This document shows, in pieces, positions 8,290 through 14,365 of a DNA stretch of 23,527 nt; the stretch's first letter is position 1, and every line of letters starts with the position of its first letter. A model generated the notes under the pieces. It ran no database searches. It was not told where the DNA came from and saw nothing but the letters and a program-made list of their open reading frames with translations. A program made the translations under genes and the position numbers. The stretch is taken from IMG/VR virus record IMGVR_UViG_3300025889_000966, positions 1-23,527 of that record. One strand, 5' to 3'. The DNA is from a virus.

Positions 8290-9213
8290 ATGCTCGGTTT
8301 CTCCCCATTAGCCTCTGCGCCCCTAGCGGATGATGGGGTAATCGCAGGGGTCGGCGTTACAATTGACTCCCCAGCGGCAGACATCACCTTAGCCGTATCC
8401 GCCCCGAGCATCTCGCTTGGTGCCGCCGTTCTCTCCCCTGCCGCTGACACCACGTTGGCCGCTCAGGCTCCTGCGGTCAGCGCTGGCAAGTCTGTCTCGA
8501 TCCCTGCCGCCGACATCACGTTGGCCGGTCAGGCGCCGCTCATCTCGATCACCACGCAGGTCGTCGTCCCTGCGGCAGACATAACCATCGCGGCCAACGC
8601 CCCTGCGATCAACGCCGGTAAGAGCCTTGCAATCCCGGCGGCGGATGTTGCGATTGCAGGGTTGGCGCCGGCGATCAACGCAGGCAAGCGGATCGATGCG
8701 CCGGCGGGCGACATCGGCTTTGGCATCCTTGCGCCGCAGGTGCAGAGCGGCAAAGCGCCCGTCGTCCCTGCCATCGATTTCGTCATCGGGCCGCAGACGC
8801 CGGCGATCAGGGCCGGCAAATCCATCGCGCCTCCTGCCGCCGATGTAGCCCTGGCCGGCACCGCACCGACGATCTCGACCGGCGTTGCCATCTTCGCGCC
8901 GGTTGCCAACATCAATGCGGCTCCTGTTGCGCCGACTGTTTCGACAGGCGCGAGCGTGTCGGCTCCTGTCGCGGCGGTTTCCATAGCTGGCATCGCGCCG
9001 ACGATCTCGACAGGCGCTTCCGTCTCGGTCGGATCTGTCAGCATCACCATCGCCCCTGTCGCCCCGGTGGTCACGATCAGCTACAGAAAGGCTGTTCATG
9101 TGACGGGGATTTCTGCTAATATCGTGACTGTGAACGCCACCCCGAACGATGCCGAGATCGACGTAACGACGCCCAACATCGTGGTCGTGAGCAAGCAAAA
9201 CGAGGCCGCCTGA
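8290..9213 (+). CDS. 22-residue-repeat virion-associated protein
   Basis: A 307-residue protein, poor in charged residues, with GGAG upstream and a start four bases after the previous stop. The N-terminus (MLGFSPLASAPLADDGV) resembles the short GF-x-PL leader of several alphaproteobacterial phage tail-associated proteins. Residues 27-268 are eleven copies of a 22-residue unit, (I/V)PAADITLAGQAPAISAGKS-like. The C-terminal 40 residues (ITGISANIVTVNATP-like, IVVVSKQNEAA) leave the pattern. Alternating strand-forming and Pro/Ala/Gly positions suggest a repetitive beta structure such as a rod or solenoid. It could be a fibre shaft or a tail surface protein. There is no enzyme motif. The stop overlaps the next ATG (TGATG). 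Confidence 0.6.
   Translation: MLGFSPLASAPLADDGVIAGVGVTIDSPAADITLAVSAPSISLGAAVLSPAADTTLAAQAPAVSAGKSVSIPAADITLAGQAPLISITTQVVVPAADITIAANAPAINAGKSLAIPAADVAIAGLAPAINAGKRIDAPAGDIGFGILAPQVQSGKAPVVPAIDFVIGPQTPAIRAGKSIAPPAADVALAGTAPTISTGVAIFAPVANINAAPVAPTVSTGASVSAPVAAVSIAGIAPTISTGASVSVGSVSITIAPVAPVVTISYRKAVHVTGISANIVTVNATPNDAEIDVTTPNIVVVSKQNEAA
8368..9093 (+). repeat. Eleven tandem 66-bp coding repeats
   Basis: The period is exactly 22 codons for all eleven units by my reading (PAADI--A---AP-I--G----). The best-conserved positions are Pro2, Ala3, Asp5, the AP pair and a Gly. Units 9-11 drift to PVAxVxIA. Confidence 0.85.
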
Positions 9214-9536
9214 TGTCCACCTTCTACATGAAGCAGAACGACACGCAGCCCCGAATGCTGGCAACGCTGCAAGACGGCGACGGCACGGCGATCAATCTGA
9301 CGGGCGCGAGCGTGCGGTTTCATATGCGGACGCTGGGCGGGTCTACGGTGGTCGATGCAGCGGCAACCATCATCACGGCGGCCAGCGGGCTGGTGCGCTA
9401 CGATTGGGTGGCGGCCGACACCGATACAGTGGGCAGCTATCAGGCCGAGTTCGAGGTGACCTATCCCGACACGACGGTCGAGACCTTCCCGAACAGCGGC
9501 TACATCCGCGTCGAGATCACTGATGATATTGCGTGA
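9213..9536 (+). CDS. BppU-like baseplate upper protein domain
   Basis: A 107-residue protein beginning FYMKQNDTQPRMLATLQDGDG and continuing INLTGASVRFHMR, then a V-Y-W segment (SGLVRYDW) and GSYQAEFEVTYPDTTVETFP-N-GYIRVEI. This is the standard pattern of the short BppU N-terminal-like domain proteins found in phage baseplates and tails: an immunoglobulin-like fold with the consensus 'D-P-l-v-l-d-dG-pi-L-ga-v-f-m'. It usually stands alone in phages of this kind. The start overlaps the upstream stop. It likely forms part of the tail periphery. The family is fairly certain, its exact place in the particle is not. Confidence 0.75.
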   Translation: MSTFYMKQNDTQPRMLATLQDGDGTAINLTGASVRFHMRTLGGSTVVDAAATIITAASGLVRYDWVAADTDTVGSYQAEFEVTYPDTTVETFPNSGYIRVEITDDIA

Positions 9537-9543
9537 GGCCGCG

Positions 9544-9768
9544 ATGGAACTTTTCGACACGGTGATGCAGTGGATCGTCGCGCCGGTCACGGGCTTCGTG
9601 ATCTGGATGTTCAACCGGCAGCAGCGGCATGAGACCGAGATCGCCGTGATCCGCGCCACGATGGCCGAGCAGAAGAACTCCCATGACCGCGAGTTCAAGG
9701 AAATGCGCCGCCTGTTCGAGGCGGTCTTCGCCAAGCTGGACAGCATCGAACAAGCCCTGCGGAAATAG
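9544..9768 (+). CDS. Small membrane protein with coiled coil (lysis-region)
   Basis: I choose ATG 9544 (GAGG eight bases upstream) over an earlier in-frame ATG at 9523 that lies inside the previous gene; this gives 74 residues. An N-terminal hydrophobic helix (WIVAPVTGFVIWMF, about residues 10-23) is followed by a long charged helix (QQRHETEIAVIRATMAEQ, then REFKEMRRLFEAVFAKLDSIEQ) with heptad-like spacing. The architecture is one membrane anchor with a cytoplasmic or periplasmic coiled coil. It opens the membrane/lysis block and may be an accessory holin or antiholin, but no family is recognised. Confidence 0.6.
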   Translation: MELFDTVMQWIVAPVTGFVIWMFNRQQRHETEIAVIRATMAEQKNSHDREFKEMRRLFEAVFAKLDSIEQALRK

Positions 9769-9780
9769 GCGGGCCATGCG

Positions 9781-10248
9781 GTGGACCCCGTAAGCATCAT
9801 TGCCGCCGCGACGACCGCCTACAACGCGCTCAAGAAGGGCATTGAGATCGGTCGCGAGATCCAAGACATGGGCGGCCAGCTTGCGACATGGGCCGGCGCT
9901 GTTTCTGACATCGACTTCCTTGAACGCAAGAACGAAGACCCGCCGTGGTATAAGGCTTTCAGCCAGTCGGTTCAGCAGGAAGCCATCGCGATCTTCACCG
10001 CGAAAAAGCAACTCGAACAGCAGCGCAACGAACTCCGCACCTACATCCAGTTCTCGATGGGTCAGTCGGCGTGGGACGAACTCCTGCGGATCGAGGCGAA
10101 GGTCAGGAAGCAGCGCGCCGACCATGAGCATCGGAAGGCCGAGATCAAGGAGGCCATCGTCTCGGCTCTGCTGATCCTTGTGATGGTCACGAGCGTGACA
10201 GGATTTCTGACCATCGTGGCATGGCTGTGGATGGAGAATAACAGATGA
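9781..10248 (+). CDS. Conserved phage membrane protein of the lysis region
   Basis: A 155-residue protein starting at GTG. The N-terminus (MDPVSIIAAATTAYNALKKG, then IEIGREIQDMGGQL) and the basic helical middle (KKQLEQQRNELRTYIQFSMGQ, a KVRKQRADHEHRKAEI segment) match a protein I know from marine alphaproteobacterial phages and pelagiphage-like genomes, where it precedes the lysis genes. A single C-terminal membrane helix (VSALLILVMVTSVTGFLTIVAWLW) ends the protein. The 4-base overlap with the EF-hand gene (ATGA) implies joint translation. The function is not known to me; topology would allow a regulator of holin or endolysin timing or a virion-internal protein. Confidence 0.6.
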   Translation: MDPVSIIAAATTAYNALKKGIEIGREIQDMGGQLATWAGAVSDIDFLERKNEDPPWYKAFSQSVQQEAIAIFTAKKQLEQQRNELRTYIQFSMGQSAWDELLRIEAKVRKQRADHEHRKAEIKEAIVSALLILVMVTSVTGFLTIVAWLWMENNR

Positions 10249-10583
10249 CACCGAAGCGGCTTGAGCCTGACAGCATCCTCGACGTGGCCGACCTCGACGG
10301 CGACGGCGTGCTGACGAATGGCGAGATCAATAAGCACGAGCGGCTCACGCGGATCGAGAACTGGGACAAGCAGCAAGACCAGCAGCGTCATATGGCATGG
10401 GTGGCGATGGTCAGCATGGTGGGGCTGACGGCGGCGCTCATTCTTCCGATCCTGTCGACGGAACGCATCGAGGCCCTGAGTGGGCTGATGACGATGTTCT
10501 ACACCGCGCAGATGGGCGTCGTCGCCGCTTTCATGGGCGCGTCGGCCTATGTCCGCACGCGGGAGCGGGATGATGAAGGGTAA
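10245..10583 (+). CDS. EF-hand membrane protein, holin candidate
   Basis: A 112-residue protein with a complete EF-hand calcium loop at residues 16-27 (D16, D18, D20, G21, L23, E27) followed by a charged helix and two hydrophobic helices (about residues 50-69, MAWVAMVSMVGLTAALILPI, and 80-100, LMTMFYTAQMGVVAAFMGA). GGAG lies upstream, and the start overlaps the previous stop. Its place between membrane proteins and the spanin/endolysin genes fits a holin. A calcium-binding loop on a holin-like protein is unusual, though I recall similar proteins in marine phages. Calcium binding is predicted from the perfect loop; the holin role is inferred. Confidence 0.65.
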   Translation: MTPKRLEPDSILDVADLDGDGVLTNGEINKHERLTRIENWDKQQDQQRHMAWVAMVSMVGLTAALILPILSTERIEALSGLMTMFYTAQMGVVAAFMGASAYVRTRERDDEG

Positions 10584-10908
10584 GGCGCTCGCATTGGCCG
10601 TCGTGCTGACGGGCTGCGGCGCTTTGCCGCTGGGTATGCTCGGCGGCGGCGGGCCGAATGTCGCGGCCAACGTGCAGGCGGGCAAGGAGAACACTCAGCA
10701 ACTGGTCGCAAATCAGGAGCGGACCGAGGCCGGCCGTGACATCATCACGGAGACGAAGCAGGTCGAGGCGGCGGCGGTCGAAAGCGTGACGATCAATAAC
10801 GTTCAGGATATACCCATTTGGGTATGGATCGCGCTTGTCGTCGGCTGGGTGTTGCCATCGCCCGGCGAGATGGCCCGAGGTTTCATCGGGCTTTTCAGGA
10901 GAAGGTAA
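10570..10908 (+). CDS. Lipoprotein with C-terminal membrane helix, u-spanin candidate
   Basis: I start at ATG 10570 (112 residues; ATG 10573 is equally possible), with GGGAG upstream; the earlier ATG at 10549 lies within the previous gene. Residues 1-16 are a lipoprotein signal with lipobox LTGC (Cys16). A Gly/Ala-rich linker (LGGGGPNVAANVQAGKEN), a helical middle and a C-terminal membrane helix (about residues 82-96, PIWVWIALVVGWVLP) follow, ending in a basic tail. A lipid-anchored N-terminus plus an inner-membrane C-terminus is the architecture of unimolecular spanins (phage T1 gp11), which fuse inner and outer membranes at lysis. It overlaps the EF-hand gene and is followed directly by the endolysin, as expected for a lysis operon. 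Confidence 0.65.
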   Translation: MMKGKALALAVVLTGCGALPLGMLGGGGPNVAANVQAGKENTQQLVANQERTEAGRDIITETKQVEAAAVESVTINNVQDIPIWVWIALVVGWVLPSPGEMARGFIGLFRRR

Positions 10909-11364
10909 ATGGGTTTCTCGCTATCGAAGAAGTCGCTCGCCAAGCTGGAGGGCGTGGACAAGGATCTGGTCGCCATCGTGCGCTACGCCATCACGGCGAC
11001 GAAGATCGACTTCGCGGTCATCTGCGGCCTGCGGACCATTGAGGAGCAGCGCAAGCTGGTCGCCAGCGGTGCGAGCCAGACGATGAACAGCAAGCACATC
11101 GGCGGCAACGCGGTCGACCTGATGGCCTACATCGGCGGCCGGGCGTCGTGGGAGTTGAACATCTACGACGAGATCGCCGACGCGATGAAGGAAGGCGCGC
11201 AGCAAGTCGGCGTTGGTGTTCGCTGGGGTGCAGCCTGGCACATCGACGACATCCGCCATTGGAAAGGCAGCATGGAAGACGCGATGAACCAGTATGTCGA
11301 CGAGCGGCGAAAGCATGGCAAGCGGCCCTTCATCGACGCGCCGCATTTTGAGTTGGCTCAGTAA
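10909..11364 (+). CDS. M15-type L-alanyl-D-glutamate peptidase endolysin
   Basis: A 151-residue protein with AGGAGAAGG before the ATG, starting at the base after the spanin stop. It carries the peptidase M15 (phage T5 endolysin/VanY-like) metal-site motifs: SKHIGGNAVD (H63, D70) and, near the C-terminus, PHFE (H146, E148). R42/T43 in GLRTIEEQ and the GVRWGAAW turn are also typical. It would cleave the peptide part of peptidoglycan in the periplasm. I see no signal peptide, so release would depend on the holin. The insert (residues 110-140) is longer than in the shortest members. It overlaps the convergent nuclease gene by 7 bases. Confidence 0.85.
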   Translation: MGFSLSKKSLAKLEGVDKDLVAIVRYAITATKIDFAVICGLRTIEEQRKLVASGASQTMNSKHIGGNAVDLMAYIGGRASWELNIYDEIADAMKEGAQQVGVGVRWGAAWHIDDIRHWKGSMEDAMNQYVDERRKHGKRPFIDAPHFELAQ

Positions 11365-11720
11365 AAGAATTTCTGGATCGACTCGACCATCGCTTCCTTG
11401 GTCATCGCCTCCGACCTGATCTTGCGGCGCTTCGACATGCTGGCCTCGCAAAGGAACAGGCCGGCGTCGAGGGCGACGAAGGCGTAGACATCCGGCGACC
11501 AACTCATGCTGTTGTTCGCGAAATCATAGACGGTGCCGGCGTGATGTGGGACGGCGGCGGCGGTGGTCTTCACCTGCACGCTGACGAGCCTGCCGGTCGG
11601 CGTGCGGCACCAGAGATCGTGCCCGCTGACGTTGGCATGGGAGACACGGATGTCATGCGACTCGAGGACATGCGCCACGAGATATTCGCCTGCCCGCCCG
11701 ATGGTCTCGATGCTTTTCAT
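11358..11720 (-). CDS. PD-(D/E)XK-fold nuclease, RecB/Holliday-resolvase-like
   Basis: I choose ATG 11720, giving 120 residues; longer frames upstream run into the divergent gene. The catalytic pattern is complete: E12 in GRAGEYLVA, D35 in SGHDLWCRTP, and Q49-V-K51 in VSVQVKTT. That spacing is typical of small single-domain PD-(D/E)XK endonucleases (the PDDEXK_5/archaeal-resolvase-like group). The C-terminus is basic (SKRRKIRSEAMTK). The gene lies alone on the minus strand between the lysis block and a small + strand gene. I find no ribosome binding site before its ATG, so the transcript may be leaderless. It may be a nuclease for host DNA breakdown, recombination or packaging, or a remnant of a homing or defence module. 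Confidence 0.75.
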   Translation of the reverse strand: MKSIETIGRAGEYLVAHVLESHDIRVSHANVSGHDLWCRTPTGRLVSVQVKTTAAAVPHHAGTVYDFANNSMSWSPDVYAFVALDAGLFLCEASMSKRRKIRSEAMTKEAMVESIQKFFY

Positions 11721-11738
11721 GCTGTTATCAATAGCATG
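11718..11738. promoter_or_regulatory. Inverted repeat in divergent promoter region
   Basis: CATGCT (11718-11723) and AGCATG (11733-11738) form a perfect 6-bp inverted repeat around a 9-base A/T-rich centre (gttatcaat). It overlaps the nuclease start codon. On the minus strand, TTGTTG and TATTGA are 17 bases apart and place transcription at the ATG itself, so the repeat could be an operator. Prediction only. Confidence 0.35.
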
Positions 11739-11768
11739 GATATGTGAATGCAACAACACGAGGGAACC

Positions 11769-11945
11769 ATGAGCGACCGAGCCTACATCAATCCGACGTG
11801 GCGAATAGACGAAGACTGCACGCTGCGGGTGTATCTCAAGGGCGACGAATTGTTCGCCCTCGAGATGACACCCAGCCAAGCGATCAAGATGGCGGCCGAG
11901 TTGATTATCGCCGCGCGCCGCCCGAGGCCATCGACAGTCGCATGA
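11769..11945 (+). CDS. Small hypothetical phage protein
   Basis: ATG 11769 has AGGGA five bases upstream and gives 58 residues; an ATG 21 bases earlier lacks such a site. The C-terminal helix LEMTPSQAIKMAAELIIAARR is a pattern I know from many short phage proteins, and the N-terminal part (INPTWRIDEDCTLRVYLKG) is beta-rich. No function is known. It is transcribed divergently from the nuclease and converges on the leftward operon, overlapping its last gene by 41 bases. Confidence 0.55.
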   Translation: MSDRAYINPTWRIDEDCTLRVYLKGDELFALEMTPSQAIKMAAELIIAARRPRPSTVA

Positions 11946-12279
11946 CGGCGGCGATCAGCATCTCGCGCTGGCCGGGTGTCGCCCGCTTCGAGACCCATCG
12001 TTCGATCTGGTTGCGGGTGATGCCGAGGGCTTCGGCGGCCTTCTTGCGGCTCGGGAACGTCATGGGGCCTATCTGCAACGGGCGGGCGTTATTCTGATTG
12101 CCGCGCGCGCCATACTTTCGCAGGCCGCAGCCTTCGAGATGGCCCTTTTTCGTCAGCATTCGACTGACGGCCGACTGCGTGACGCCAAGGGCCGCCGCCG
12201 CCGCCCGCTGCGACGGGTAATGCTGGCCCCGGATGACGACAGGCATCGCGTTGAAATGCGGGATCGGTTCAGTCGCCAT
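11905..12279 (-). CDS. Two-HTH DNA-binding protein
   Basis: I start at ATG 12279 (124 residues), which overlaps the preceding gene by 11 bases like its operon neighbours. It contains two similar helix-turn-helix motifs, about residues 22-45 (PSQRAAAAALGVTQSAVSRML) and 76-97 (PSRKKAAEALGITRNQIERWV), separated by a basic linker. The first arms read 'VIRGQHYPSQR' and 'IGPMTFPSRK', so the halves are clear duplicates of about 54 residues. These resemble NUMOD1-type helix-turn-helix modules seen alone or with homing nucleases; no nuclease motif follows here. It is the last gene of the leftward operon and may be its regulator. Confidence 0.7.
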   Translation of the reverse strand: MATEPIPHFNAMPVVIRGQHYPSQRAAAAALGVTQSAVSRMLTKKGHLEGCGLRKYGARGNQNNARPLQIGPMTFPSRKKAAEALGITRNQIERWVSKRATPGQREMLIAAVMRLSMASGGARR

Positions 12280-12490
12280 CCTGCCAATCCTCGATAGCAT
12301 CCCGCAGCGCCCGCACCTTCTCCGGGCTGGTGGTGAACACCGTGTCGAAGGCGGGATCAAGCTGCATCACGCGGTTGGCCGCCTTCTGCCACAGCTTCTC
12401 CCAATGCTTGCTGCTCGCTCGCCAATAGTTGACCTGTCGTTGCAGGTCTTGGATCTGGCGGCGAAGGTCGTCGATGTTTTCCTCACTCAT
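12269..12490 (-). CDS. Small coiled-coil protein (unknown)
   Basis: A 73-residue protein, ATG 12490, with AGGA a few bases upstream. The N-terminal half (LRRQIQDLQRQVNYWRA) has heptad spacing, and the C-terminal half has no recognised motif (SSKHWEKLWQKAAN, EKVRALRDAIEDW). It overlaps neighbours by 8 and 11 bases, so it belongs to the operon. Short Trp-rich coiled coils of this type are common phage accessory proteins without known function. Confidence 0.6.
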   Translation of the reverse strand: MSEENIDDLRRQIQDLQRQVNYWRASSKHWEKLWQKAANRVMQLDPAFDTVFTTSPEKVRALRDAIEDWQDGD

Positions 12491-12770
12491 CTATCCTGCA
12501 CTCCCCGGCGATGGCAGCATAAGCCGCCGCGTCGATGTAGTTGTCCTCATGATAGCCGTCGGCGCCGGATCTCGCCATCTTCAACAGCACCATCATCCAT
12601 GCGGCATCGTCGGCGGTGATGCAGACCTCGCAGGCGAGATAGGCCGTCCACAGGTCGGCGATCCGTTGCATGTTCAGCCGCACGGGGCCGTAGCTATCCT
12701 GCCGTTCGCCGCCAGTTACCTCAGCGGCGCGGGCGAGAATGTGTAGGCGGGTGGGGGTGTCGTCGGTCAT
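12483..12770 (-). CDS. DUF6378-like phage protein
   Basis: A 95-residue protein with GAGGAGGGG before ATG 12770, overlapping the upstream stop by ATGA. The landmarks ARAAEVTGGERQDSYG, then RIADLWTAYL, ITADDAAWMMVLLKMAR and DNYIDAAAYAAIAGE follow the DUF6378 pattern (x-YG-x-N-x-IA-LW-x-YL; LK-aR; D-x-iD-x-aGYaa-xGE). This small all-helical domain is widespread in phages, and its role is unknown to me. The family match is strong by these blocks. Confidence 0.8.
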   Translation of the reverse strand: MTDDTPTRLHILARAAEVTGGERQDSYGPVRLNMQRIADLWTAYLACEVCITADDAAWMMVLLKMARSGADGYHEDNYIDAAAYAAIAGECRIDE

Positions 12771-13027
12771 GGCTTCCCCTCCTCAACCCCTACTGACAGG
12801 ACCGGATGCACGATGCAGAGTGTGACGCGAATCTGATCGTATGGCGGCTTGGATCGACGCAGTTTGTCGACGTGCTGCCTCGCCTTATGCTCTGCCTGCG
12901 GGCCGCCGAGGGCCTTGCAGTCGAACTCCGTCTCAATCACCGAGAAGTCTGCCGATCGACGTGCGTAGACGCTGTAAAAGCGCAGGACACCATCGTCTGC
13001 GGGCCTAATGCGGGCAACATCACTCAC
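12767..13027 (-). CDS. Hypothetical phage protein
   Basis: An 86-residue protein beginning at GTG 13027 with AGGAGGG about 8 bases upstream; its stop overlaps the DUF6378 start (ATGA). The middle is beta-rich with a basic helix (HKARQHVDKLRRSKP) and a C-terminal strand (IRVTLCIVHPVL). No family is recognised. It is listed because it has a good ribosome site and tight coupling on both sides. Confidence 0.55.
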   Translation of the reverse strand: MSDVARIRPADDGVLRFYSVYARRSADFSVIETEFDCKALGGPQAEHKARQHVDKLRRSKPPYDQIRVTLCIVHPVLSVGVEEGKP

Positions 13028-13146
13028 AGCCTTCCCTCCTCCATCTTCCTGAACACGATCCTAAAAGCCTCGATCACGGCCGCTTCAATCCGGCGGGCCT
13101 CGGCGGCGGGATCAGCACCGGCTGAAATCTGGTCACCGTATCGCAC
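13024..13146 (-). CDS. Possible small overlapping ORF (40 codons)
   Basis: The frame ending at TGA 13024-13026 overlaps GTG 13027 by GTGA, as seen between neighbours, and encodes a helical C-terminus (AVIEAFRIVFRKMEEGRL). The start is uncertain: GTG 13146 gives 40 residues but has no clear ribosome site and overlaps the signal-peptide gene by 73 bases. Included because it would close the only large gap of the operon. Weakly supported. Confidence 0.3.
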   Translation of the reverse strand: MRYGDQISAGADPAAEARRIEAAVIEAFRIVFRKMEEGRL

Positions 13147-13289
13147 ACCATGATCGCGGTCGGGTCGAGGTGCTTGATGTATATATCCTGCATTTCCTTG
13201 CATTGATCCATGTCCCTGTAAACGCCAACGTAGCCTGTGTCGGCGGTGATGCTTGTGCTTGCGACGACTGCGAGAACGACCAGCTTCAT
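13074..13289 (-). CDS. Small secreted protein (unknown)
   Basis: ATG 13289 gives 71 residues and overlaps the upstream stop by ATGA; an ATG 12 bases earlier would extend it by four residues only. The start MKLVVLAVVASTSITADTG is a clear signal peptide with a likely cleavage near SITA-DTG. The mature part has two cysteines (C35 and C53) in a YRDMDQCKEMQDIYI and IMVCDTV context, suggesting a disulfide in the periplasm. I recall similar short exported proteins in alphaproteobacterial phages but no function. A periplasmic role such as superinfection exclusion or lysis tuning is speculation. Confidence 0.6.
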   Translation of the reverse strand: MKLVVLAVVASTSITADTGYVGVYRDMDQCKEMQDIYIKHLDPTAIMVCDTVTRFQPVLIPPPRPAGLKRP

Positions 13290-13612
13290 GCGAGCCTCCA
13301 TCCGATATTCGTCTTCCCCATGCGGTCGGGGATGTAGACGGTGCGCGCAACGCCCGACGCCTTAAACCGCCGGAGCGCATTCCCGATGGCATCATGCTTG
13401 CTGGGGTCAACGGCCTGCACGATCTCTCGCAGGACCAGCGGGCGGGTTGTCTTCCGCAGCACCTCGAAGATAGCATCCTCGAGCATCTGGCGGCGCTCGT
13501 GGGCCTGCTCCGACTGCCATGCGGCCAGCGTGTCGGTCTTCGGTAGAAGCGCCCTGTGGCCCTCTCTCAGAGCCTGCGCGCGCATGAGTTCACCTAGTTG
13601 GGCTTCGGTCAT
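13286..13612 (-). CDS. Winged-helix-like phage protein
   Basis: ATG 13612 is the start: it overlaps the upstream stop by ATGA and gives 108 residues. The N-terminal half is helical and charged (MTEAQLGELMRAQALREGH); from residue 52 the sequence RQMLEDAIFEVLRKTTRPLVLREIVQAVDPSKHDAIGNALRRFKASGVARTV, in pieces here, has the helix, helix, recognition-helix and beta-wing spacing of a winged HTH. It likely binds nucleic acid. The first nine residues recur in a 12-codon mini-ORF 240 bases upstream. Confidence 0.6.
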   Translation of the reverse strand: MTEAQLGELMRAQALREGHRALLPKTDTLAAWQSEQAHERRQMLEDAIFEVLRKTTRPLVLREIVQAVDPSKHDAIGNALRRFKASGVARTVYIPDRMGKTNIGWRLA

Positions 13613-13818
13613 GGCTGGCGCTCCCAAGGCTGCACGATAGGCTCTGCCGTGATCTTGATGATGTCGCCGTTGTAATTGTGATCGACGACCCAGACAGCCC
13701 TGCGGGGATCGCCGAGCAAGGGCTTTCTGATGCTCTTCGCAGTCTGGTCGGCGACCTTGCGAGATGCACACATCTTACTCGTCGTGCCGTCGGCGTAGTA
13801 GTTGATGTAGCCTAGCAT
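13609..13818 (-). CDS. Hypothetical phage protein
   Basis: ATG 13818 has GAGGGG six bases upstream and overlaps the mini-ORF stop (TGATG); it encodes 69 residues. A GTG just before it would add one residue. The protein is basic and beta-rich (LGYINYYADGTTSKMC, KPLLGDPRRAVWVVDHNYNGDIIKITAEPIV). Two Cys/His-poor segments and no motif are visible. Function unknown. Confidence 0.5.
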   Translation of the reverse strand: MLGYINYYADGTTSKMCASRKVADQTAKSIRKPLLGDPRRAVWVVDHNYNGDIIKITAEPIVQPWERQP

Positions 13819-13856
13819 CACCAGCCCCTCAGTTCGCCTAGTTGAGCCTCGGTCAT
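13818..13856 (-). pseudogene. 12-codon mini-ORF, truncated copy of a neighbouring gene start
   Basis: It reads MTEAQLGELRGW. The first nine residues are identical to the start of the winged-helix-like gene at 13612 (MTEAQLGEL), with near-identical codons. It has its own good ribosome site (GAGGAGATCGAA before the ATG), overlaps the transporter stop (ATGA) and the next gene's ATG (TGATG). It looks like the remnant of a duplication followed by deletion, possibly kept as a coupling leader. Confidence 0.6.
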
Positions 13857-14365
13857 TTCGATCTCCTCATCCAATAGATGACAGCCGCGCCGAGGAGGCT
13901 GAACCATACTTTGCCAACGATCTGGCCCGCGATGAAATCAAGAGAGCCGAAAGCCAAGAACAAGAAGACGGCGCTGTCTATCACCGCGCCAACAGCCCCA
14001 GACAACGCTACGGCCAACGCGAGCCGGCGGCGCGCAAGAGGGGCATACACCGCGAAGTCCGCGAGTTCTGAAAGAAGGAATGCAGCCACGCTGGCGATCA
14101 CGATGGCCGGCGGCGAGATGCCGGCAGATATGATAGCGCCGACAGCGATGGCAGCGAGTGCATACCGCGCGCCCAGTGTCTGATGAACGGCATCACGAAG
14201 GACCAGCGCGGCTCCGACCATTAGGACGCCAGATGGCGCCATGAGACCAAAGCCGACCGGGATCAAACATGGCCCATCTGGGACACAAGTCCCTACGTTG
14301 GCGATCATCCAGTTGGCGGCTGGTATCGTCGCGATGTATCCGGCTAGTGCAGCATATCGTTTCAC
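13853..14365 (-). CDS. VUT-family membrane protein, queuosine-precursor transporter-like
   Basis: I start at GTG 14365, which has GGGAG upstream and overlaps the preceding stop (GTGA), giving 170 residues; ATG 14401 would add 12 residues but lacks a ribosome site. Five or six hydrophobic helices and the segments APSGVLMVGAALVLRDAVHQ, AFLLSELADFAVYAPLARRR and IDSAVFLFLAFG match the VUT (DUF165, YhhQ/QPTR) family, which imports queuosine precursors such as preQ0 and preQ1 in the inner membrane. The landmarks RD-x-hQ, SE-aDf-vY and D-x-F-L are present. Its partner, coupled by overlap, is a TGT/DpdA-like protein, so it probably supplies the 7-deazaguanine base. The transporter family is confident; the exact substrate is inferred. 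Confidence 0.8.
   Translation of the reverse strand: MKRYAALAGYIATIPAANWMIANVGTCVPDGPCLIPVGFGLMAPSGVLMVGAALVLRDAVHQTLGARYALAAIAVGAIISAGISPPAIVIASVAAFLLSELADFAVYAPLARRRLALAVALSGAVGAVIDSAVFLFLAFGSLDFIAGQIVGKVWFSLLGAAVIYWMRRSK

Noticed and set aside
8389-9264. 291-codon minus-strand frame and other frames over the 22-residue-repeat gene
   Set aside because: The repeats open several frames at once; composition (Arg/Asp rich) is that of a shadow, and no ribosome site is seen.
9517-10251. 244-codon minus-strand frame over the lysis region
   Set aside because: It lies opposite three well-supported overlapping genes and has no recognisable features.
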